Source: Quercus robur
Lineage: Eukaryota; Streptophyta; Magnoliopsida; Fagales; Fagaceae
Reading direction: 5' to 3'
Assembly (NCBI RefSeq): GCF_932294415.1
Contig: NC_065536.1
Location: 54,532,354-54,596,353, forward strand
DNA length: 64,000 bases
Below, piece after piece: positions 57,702 through 64,000 of this stretch. The notes below the pieces were generated by a model. That model was not told the DNA's origin. It made no database searches and worked only from the letters and a program-made list of their open reading frames with translations. How positions within the stretch are numbered: the first letter of the stretch is position 1; every line of letters begins with the position of its first letter. The translations under genes were made by a program, and so were the position numbers.

Positions 57702-58258
57702 GAAAACATAAGAGAGGAGCTATGGTTGAAGAAAAGAATTGATCAAAACTTATCTTATATTATACCAAAAAACGAGTTTTTGCGATCACTTGGGAGTAAA
57801 GAAAGATATTGTGAACCAAAAGAAATTATTATTGATATTATTAATGATATGGCTTTGGATAAAAGTTTCATTAGTTCCATTATTTTTTCACTAGAATCTT
57901 GAAATCGCATGCGCATTAAAATATTATAAATTCCATTGGCATCACATGGCGTCTGAGACTCTGAGTCAATGGTTATTCATTTTCAAGGAGTTCATCATTA
58001 TGTCATGGTATTGGTAGTTAGGCCTTCGCTTTATATCCTCTGTGGTATTGGTAGTTGGGGTATTGGTAGTTAGGCCTTCGCTTTATATCCTCTGTGGTAT
58101 TGGTAGTTAGGCCTTCGCTTTATATCCTCTGTTTTATAAACTGCTTGGTCCATGAAAATTTCGTGCTAGACATTCCCAATCAACCCAATGATTAACAATT
58201 AGCAAAAATTGCAGAGTGTTGAGCATTTTTTTAATATTTATGTTGGATTAAGATAGCT
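57702..58258. repeat. Dioxygenase upstream region, condensed third copy of the tandem unit
   Basis: 57803..57880 matches 20020..20110 (GAAAGATATTGTG, ATTAATGATATG, CTTT..AT). 57953..58090 matches 20960..21055 (ACTCTGAGTCA-TGGTTATTCATT, GGTATTGGTAGT). 58130..58170 matches 21745..21770 (TTTTATAAACTGCTT and GTGCTAGACA). A local triplication of a ~45-bp piece ending CTTTATATCCTCTG lies at 58012..58130. It may contain the dioxygenase promoter. Confidence 0.6.
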
Positions 58259-59177
58259 TGACCTCGGTTGATTAATTAATTAATTACCCAAGTTGATTAA
58301 TTAAATTTAATTGCATGAAAATTGGGAAAACACCAACAAATCACCAAAAATACTAAGTGCAATGGAAAATAAATTAGATACGGTGATTTGTTAACAAATG
58401 AGGAAAATCTCGCAAGGCAAAAACCTCATTGGGTGATTTTAAGGTCACCACTCCTAAGAATCCACTAATCAACAATCAAGCAGTTACAAGTATAAACAAT
58501 CTTACCAACTACCTTGGCCTATCTCGAAATACGAATTTACAGTTGAATTCTTGCTCTAATACCCAATTGGACTTAATCTTGTAATAGCCTTCTTTCCTTT
58601 GATGTACAAACCTCCAATTTGTGACTAACCCTTTGCACGAATCTCAATATGTAACTAACTCTAGCAACTTGAACAGATGTTGTTGACTGCAAAGTTCTTC
58701 ACTTCGTCAACAATAAAAATCAAGAAGCACTTGGTTATAAAACCCTATGGCGTACGTAGTAGCTTCACACAAAGAAAATAAGTCTCTTGGTCTTTGTATC
58801 CGTGTGTGATAGCTTTTAAAATAATCTTTATATATGCCTAGGGTTGTGAGAAAAGAAACCCTAAACAAATACACAAGACTAGGCCGAATTTCAAATCTAG
58901 AAATTCTGAAATCGTAATTCTCAATAGATCGAGCCGCTGTCAAGTTATCTATTGAGCTTCACACTAAGTCTCGATAGCAGTCATCTGTTGAGCTATCTGT
59001 TATTATTTAATGAACAAATTTTCTTCACTTGTTTCTTTGACCAATCTTCATATCTTTAATACTTGACTTGAACAACATGTTTCTTGAAGTACTAAACTCA
59101 TCTTATATCTATCCAATTACAAGTAAAATGCATTTTGTCAAAAGATTAGCCAATTATAATAAATTATGACCCTAACA
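58259..59177 (-). mobile_element. Solo LTR-like element, related to 6250..7135
   Basis: On the minus strand it begins TGTTAGGGTCATAA at 59177 and ends CCGAGGTCA at 58259; 919 bp. It shares the ATTAATTAATTAATTA run, GGTGATTTTAAGGTCACCAC and the GGGTTGTGAGAAAAGAAA region with 6250..7135. No matching target duplications and no coding region. Confidence 0.65.
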
Positions 59178-59862
59178 ATATATGCAATATGCCAATATCC
59201 CACTTGTTTAAACTCTTATTGATCAGCCTATGAACAACCATTTTAATGTAATTCAGGTATGATTTTTTTATCAAATTGAGGTCAAATCTAGTTATTGACT
59301 TAAAATTGGTCCTTTTTGTAATTGAATCAATTTTTAGGCCAACTTAATTGGGCTTTAGCATGTGGCTTTAGATGGAACCAAAAGAAAATAAAAACGTTAG
59401 CTCCAATGGGTCTTGGGTTTCCTGTCAACTCTTAATAAGTCCAAAGTTACTATTAATTATATTTTATTCTATTATGAAAATATAGTTACACTCTAGGTTT
59501 TTATTAATAAATTATTTATCCTCAAGACTTTATTATTTAACATTGGATCCCTCATATGAAATCACTAATAGTGCAACAAATTCATAAAAGTTACCGTCAC
59601 TTTGTAAATCACTTAATCCTATTTCCTAGAGTCCCTAATTTAATTTTTAGATTACTTTTATATTTTTGAAATATAATTTCATCTATATCTATATATTACT
59701 AAAAGCTGAAGAGTAGCATTTAATGTTATTACACTCACATTGAGCCACATCAGCAGCCACATCATCATTTTTTGTTTCCAATTTTTCTTATATATTTTTT
59801 TAAACATTTTCTCATTAAAGGTGACTTAAAAACTCCATTTTTAAAAAATTAAAATATCTTTT
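59178..59862. other. AT-rich sequence
   Basis: No gene seen. The stretch from about 59690 (ATATATTACTAAAAGCTGAAG and CCACATCAGCAGCCACATCA) looks repetitive; Helitron origin was considered but is unproven. Confidence 0.45.
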
Positions 59863-60426
59863 ATACGGCACCGAGGTCCCAAGACCCAGATGGGCCCTGG
59901 GCTCAGGCCCAATGGCACGGCCCTTTCACTCTAAGCCCTGCTTGAAACTACCTTCAAGAAACACGAGTTTTAAGCCTCGGCCCCTAAACTATGCTCGGCA
60001 TAAATTTCCCGAACAATCAATGAAAACTTGCCCGGACGTACCATAGATTGCTCGTGTCCTCGGGGAGCATCACTACCGAGCATATTCACTTGAGTTGGAA
60101 CCAAGTTCCAAGGCCATAATCGTTGTATTCCACTCTCACCTAAACATCCACTTATAACAAAAAATATTGGACCTTCAATTGCACTAACAATGGCAGCAAT
60201 TATGATCTCCCCACTAACTTAAAGCTATAAATAGGAGAAGTTGGGGAAGAAGAAGGGGTTCAGAAAAAAGGGAGAGAAAACAGTTAGAGAGGGAGTGAGA
60301 GCAGGAAAATTAGTTTGAGTCTCTGTGCCGTGAACGACCCAAAGTAGGAAATCCTTAACCCACCTTACAAATAGGTTGTGAGTCCAAGTGAAGTTATGCC
60401 CAATAACTTCATTTCTGAGACGCACA
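59863..60426 (+). repeat. 5' LTR of the third gypsy element
   Basis: The end (GACGCACA at 60426) is fixed by the PBS that follows. The start is approximate, near ATACGGCACCGAGG, where composition changes from AT-rich to GC-rich; no clear TG start. Confidence 0.6.
60226..60233 (+). promoter_or_regulatory. LTR TATA box
   Basis: TATAAATA in AGCTATAAATAGGAG, ~200 bases before the LTR end. Probable core promoter of the element. Confidence 0.65.
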
Positions 60427-60428
60427 AT

Positions 60429-60447
60429 TGGCGCCCACCGTGGGGCC
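60429..60447 (+). other. PBS of the third gypsy element
   Basis: TGGCGCCCACCGTGGGGCC, two bases behind the LTR end. Typical in form of plant Tat/Athila-class PBS; tRNA not assigned. Confidence 0.65.
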
Positions 60448-60489
60448 ATCCTACGAAGCTATGGTTCGACCGTGACTCGAACGAAGGAA

Positions 60490-61620
60490 ATGTCCGAAAG
60501 GCGTACGGGAGGCCATGCCGAGAGCGGATCGACAGGATCTTATCGGGGTTCTACATGGCGGGAAAGAAGGCAGAAAAGGCGGGAGGATAGGCAGCGTGTG
60601 CGAGGAGAAGAAGAATCTGGCCTGGGAGAAGGATCAGACCAGACTCGCCGAACGATGTCCAATGCCTCGGGACACCGACAGCATGACGAGAGGGACCAAG
60701 AGTTGGAGCAGTTGCGTAGACTGGTGGGGGATTTGGAGTTAGAGGCAAGGGGTTGGCGCCAGAGAAGGGACCAGGACCACCGAGAAAGGAGAGACAGAGG
60801 TATGGGAGATCAAGGCGAGGAGAGGTCTGGCCATTCCAGTTCACGACGATTTCGGGACCGTTCAATTTCCCAAGAGTCACGCCGACATAGGACACGCTCA
60901 CACTCCCAAGAGAGGCTCCGGCGTCGGAACCGTTCTCTTTCGCACTAGTTTGGTGACCGTGGTTCGGATTCACCGGAAGAGAGGCAACCCTACAATGCCA
61001 CTATGGACGCGATGAGCCGGGCTTTACGAAGAGCTGCCCGGTCACCGTTCTCAAACGAAATTGTGCGGGCCCCTATGCCGAACAGATTTACGTGACCACC
61101 GTTCAACTCCTACGATGGGAAGACGGACCCGGTGGAACATGTCAGTCATTATATCCATATGATGTCTTTGCACGCGCACAAAGATGCGTTGATGTGTAAG
61201 GTATTCCCCTCAAGTCTCGACTCCACGGCTTTGAGATGGTTTAATGGGCTACGAAAAGGCTCCATCCATAGTTTTGCCGAGCTGATCCAGGAGTTTGGCG
61301 CCCGATTCGTGACATGCAGCCGGGTGCCGCAACCGGTGGATGCATTGCTTTCCATAAATATGGGGGTCGGCGAAACCCTTCGGAGTTACGCTAGTCGGTA
61401 TTGGGAGCTGTACAATGAGATTGGTGGGCCTAATGAAAAGATTGCGGCGAGCACCTTCAGGATGGGCCTACCTGAGGATTCTGAACTACGAGAATTGCTG
61501 ACGAAAAGGCCCCCGGAGGATATGAGGCAACTTATGAGACGTATTGAGGAGTACAAACGCCTCGAAGATGATCGGCTACAGAATAAGGGAAAGGCCCCGT
61601 TGTTGAGCCGCTCCCGATAG
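60490..61620 (+). pseudogene. Gag of the third gypsy element (two internal stops)
   Basis: The start MSERRTGG at 60490 is the first in-frame ATG after the PBS. The N-terminal ~150 residues are Arg/Glu/Ser-rich with a possible coiled coil (ERDQELEQLRRLVGDLELEA). TAG at 60946..60948 and TGA near 61093 break it, but the frame then continues: PVEHVSHYIHMM, FPSSLDSTALRWFNGLRKGSI, ELYNEIGGPNEKIAASTFRMGL. These are the retrotransposon gag core motifs. A further TAG at 61618..61620 is in frame with the protease section. Single-base decay of Gln/Arg/Trp-type codons. Confidence 0.85.
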
Positions 61621-62613
61621 AGCGTTTTTCCCACGAGACCGAGGAAGGATTTCAGGATGCAGGAGCCAGAAACACAAATTGGAGGGGTAAATGTAGCGTT
61701 CAAAGAACCGGTGCACAAAATTTTGGACCGGATTAAGAATGAAACATTCTTTAGGTGGCCGAACAAGATGGGAGGGGATCCATCTCGGAGGAATCAGAGC
61801 TTGTACTGCACATATCACCGAGATAAAGGGCACACCACCGAACAGTGTCGGGTATTAAAAGATCATCTGGGTCAGCTGGTGAAAGCTGGGCGTTTGAAAG
61901 AATTCGTAATGGAGTCTGGTAACCGAGATGCTGGTCAGGGTGTTCGGCAGATGGGGAATCCTCCCCCGCCTCATTTAGGAGTGATCGAAGTCATCCATGC
62001 TGCCCCAAGGAACGCGGCCACGACGAGAGAAGTATTAACAGTAGCGTGCTCGGAAGGACGATCACCCGAAAAAAGGATGAAAATTGGCCGGCTGGCGATC
62101 TCTTTCGACGAGGAGGATCTGGAGGGGACGATCCAACCTCATAATGATGCGTTGGTAGTAGCAGCGCAGATAAGCGGCTTCTTGGTGAAGAGAGTAATGA
62201 CAGACCAGGGAAGCGGAGCTGATGTAATATATCCCGATCTGTTTGAAGGGCTCGGACTAAAACATCGGGACTTGGTGAAATATGACATGCCGCTCGTCTC
62301 TTTTGACGGAAGAACGGTAATCCCCGAAGGACAGATTTCTCTCTCGGTGAGTATGGAGGGCAAGGAAGTAGTGGTGACCTTCATAGTAGTCAAGTCGTTC
62401 TCGCCATACACGGCAATTTTGGGAAGGCTGTGGATTCACGCGATGAAAGCCGTCCCATCCACCCTGCACGTGAAAGTTAAATTTCCCACCGAATATGGAG
62501 TTGCCGTGGTACGGGGGAACCAGCGAGTGGCTAGGCAGTGTCTGGTCGCCGCGATCAAGTGGAAAGACGAGCAAGCTGAACAAAAGGAAGTCACCGAAGA
62601 AGTAGCTTCATAG
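61621..62613 (+). pseudogene. Nucleocapsid and aspartic protease of the third element
   Basis: Same frame as gag. A zinc-knuckle-like CTYHRDKGHTTEQC at ~61806..61847 is followed by KDHLGQLVKAGRLKEFV. The protease region reads RVMTDQGSGADVIYPDLFEGLGL; Asp and Gly of the D-x-G signature are kept, with Gln in the second position. SFDGRTVIPEGQISL and AILGRLWIHAMKAVPSTLH are the flap and C-terminal motifs. Ends with TAG at 62611..62613. Confidence 0.85.
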
Positions 62614-62664
62614 CAATTATAGAGGCCCCGAGAAGAAGCAGGGGCGTGTTGTGCCGAGGATGTT

Positions 62665-64000
62665 TTGAAGGTCAAAATTTTGCCAGACGCTGACAGGTAT
62701 TTCCAGTTAGGCATGAGCATGGCAAACCGAGATAAGGTACAAATGTTACTGTTCCCAATGCCCAAGATTGACCAACTAGTAGATGCTACGTACGGGCACC
62801 CGAGGATAAGCTTCCTGGACGCCTTTCAGGGATATCACCAGATTGCCCTGGAACCCGAGGACCAAAAAAAGACGGCGTTCATCGCCCTAGATGCCAACTA
62901 TCACTATGAAGTGATGCCGTTCGGATTGAAGAACGCCGAGGCCACTTACCAGCGGATGATGACGAGGATGTTTCGAGAAAAAATTGGGCGCACGGTAGAG
63001 GTGTACATTGACGATATGGTGGTGAAGAGTAAATAGGAACCACGGCACATTAAAGACCTCTGGGAGGTATTTGAAGTACTCCGGTAGCATAAGTTGCGCC
63101 TGAACGCCGAGAAGTGCACATTCGGCGTGGGGCTGGTAAGTTCTTGGGGTATCTGATTTCCACACGAGGAATAGAGGCCAATCCCAACCAGATAGGAGCC
63201 GTGGAACGCCTTAGACCGCCGAGTAACCCCAAGGAAGTGCAGGTGTTAACCGGGATGTTAGCCGCATTGAATCGCTTTATCTCCAAATTTGCTGATCGCT
63301 GCAGACCATTTTATTAGCTTCTGAAGAAGTGGAAGGGGTTTCAGTCGGACGAGGACTGTGACAAGGCCTTTCAGGACCTGAAGGAATATCTTGCACAAGC
63401 GCCCATGTTAACAGCCCCGGATTCCAGAGAAGATTTGTTCATGTACCACTCGATGTCCGATCATGCCGTGAGCGCCGTGCTGTTGATGGATCGAGGAGTG
63501 CAGCAACCGGTGTATTACATAAGCAAAACCCTGGTAGATGCCGAGACGAGATATCTACCCTTGGAGAAGTTAGTGTTAGCTCTGGTGCACGCAACAAGAA
63601 AGCTGCCACACTATTTTCAAGCTCATACCGTGTTCGTCCTCACCGAATATCCCTTGCAGTCGCTTTTGAAAAGATCAGACTTCACGGGCCGAATAGCTAA
63701 GTGGGGAACCCAGTTAGGCTCCTTCGACATAAGATACAGGCCGAGAAGCTCAGTCAAGGGGCAGGTCCTCGCTGATTTCATTGCGGAATTCACCCCCAAG
63801 AACGACGGAAAGATAATCTGTAATATAGAAAATCGCCCATGGAAGGTGTTTGTGGACAGTGCTTCTAGTGCTATGGGGGCCGAAGCCGGAATAGTCGTAA
63901 TCACTCCGGAGGGCATACGACTGGAGCATTCCTTCAAACTGGGATTCAAAGCCTCTAATAATGAGGCCGAATACGAGGCTTTTCTTGCCGGGTTGAGAAC
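62665..64000 (+). pseudogene. RT, RNase H and start of second RNase H of the third element (partial)
   Basis: The segment KILPDADRYFQLGM leads, after a short piece, straight into PMPKIDQLVDATYGHP, FLDAFQGYHQIALEP and VYIDDMVVKSK. The RT stretch expected in between (LNKACPKD-type region and fingers) is missing, an internal deletion of roughly 120-150 codons. A TAG follows at 63034..63036; a 1-base shift near 63130 precedes GAGKFLGYLISTRGIEANP and there is a TAG after RPFY (~63317). RNase H follows: DLFMYHSMSDHAVSAVL, QPVYYISKTL, LEKLVLALVHATRKL. The second RNase H starts WKVFVDSASSAMGAEAGIV at ~63840 and is cut at 64000. Confidence 0.87.

Larger units (their letters stand above)
59863..64000 (+). 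mobile_element. Third Ty3/gypsy element, Tat-type, runs off the window
   Basis: Plus-strand order: LTR (59863..60426), PBS, gag, protease, RT, RNase H, start of second RNase H. Sequence is unrelated at nucleotide level to the nested pair and more GC-rich. It has several in-frame stops and an RT deletion, so this copy is non-autonomous. The 3' part is outside. Confidence 0.88.

Noticed and set aside
59690..59862. Helitron 5' end
   Set aside because: The ATATATTACTAAAAGCTGAAG stretch is suggestive, but no TC start, 3' CTRR end or hairpin could be paired with it.
60551..60973. Minus-strand 140-codon frame
   Set aside because: Antisense to the Arg-rich gag of the third element, which has clear motifs.

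Overview
The window reads as nuclear DNA of a flowering plant. It is AT-rich, its genes carry short exons with GT-AG introns, and about two thirds of it is transposable elements of plant lineages: Ty1/copia, Tat-type Ty3/gypsy with a second RNase H, CACTA, LINE, SINE and MITEs. No bacterial, organellar, rRNA, tRNA or CRISPR feature was seen. A woody eudicot is a reasonable guess, but nothing here fixes the species.

Only one host gene looks intact: a three-exon 2-oxoglutarate/Fe(II) dioxygenase on the minus strand (57701..52640, 349 aa). A degenerate copy of its last exon lies at 1983..2286 plus 8121..8151, split by a Ty1/copia element with a perfect 5-bp target duplication. Two tandem intergenic units (17.8-21.0 kb and 21.05-24.5 kb) and a compressed third copy just upstream of the dioxygenase suggest a decayed tandem dioxygenase cluster filled with transposons. 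The duplicated units serve as empty-site controls that delimit a SINE and a foldback element.

Layout: 0-8.1 kb LTR fragment, MITE and copia element; 8.6-12.4 kb MITE relic, LINE tail, LTR fragment, and a DNA element holding a 3-copy minisatellite and a short-chain dehydrogenase fragment; 13.0-17.8 kb CACTA element with TNP2-type transposase and a captured HAD-phosphatase fragment; 17.8-24.5 kb duplicated units; 24.5-52.2 kb a large Ty3/gypsy element with a second copy of the same family nested in it; 52.6-57.7 kb the dioxygenase; 58.3-59.2 kb solo LTR; 59.9 kb to the end a third gypsy element, running off the window.

The most interesting system is in the nested gypsy pair. Each copy carries gag-pro-RT-RH-aRH-INT on the minus strand and, between the integrase and the 3' LTR, a gene in the opposite orientation. 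That gene has about six exons, encodes a plant-mobile-domain-like protein with a long helical C-terminus, and has matching introns and phases in both copies. The inner element landed in the last exon of the outer element's antisense gene. Antisense placement would explain how introns survive retrotransposition. Other shared oddities are an in-frame stop between gag-pro and RT and a duplicated, degenerate integrase zinc-binding motif.
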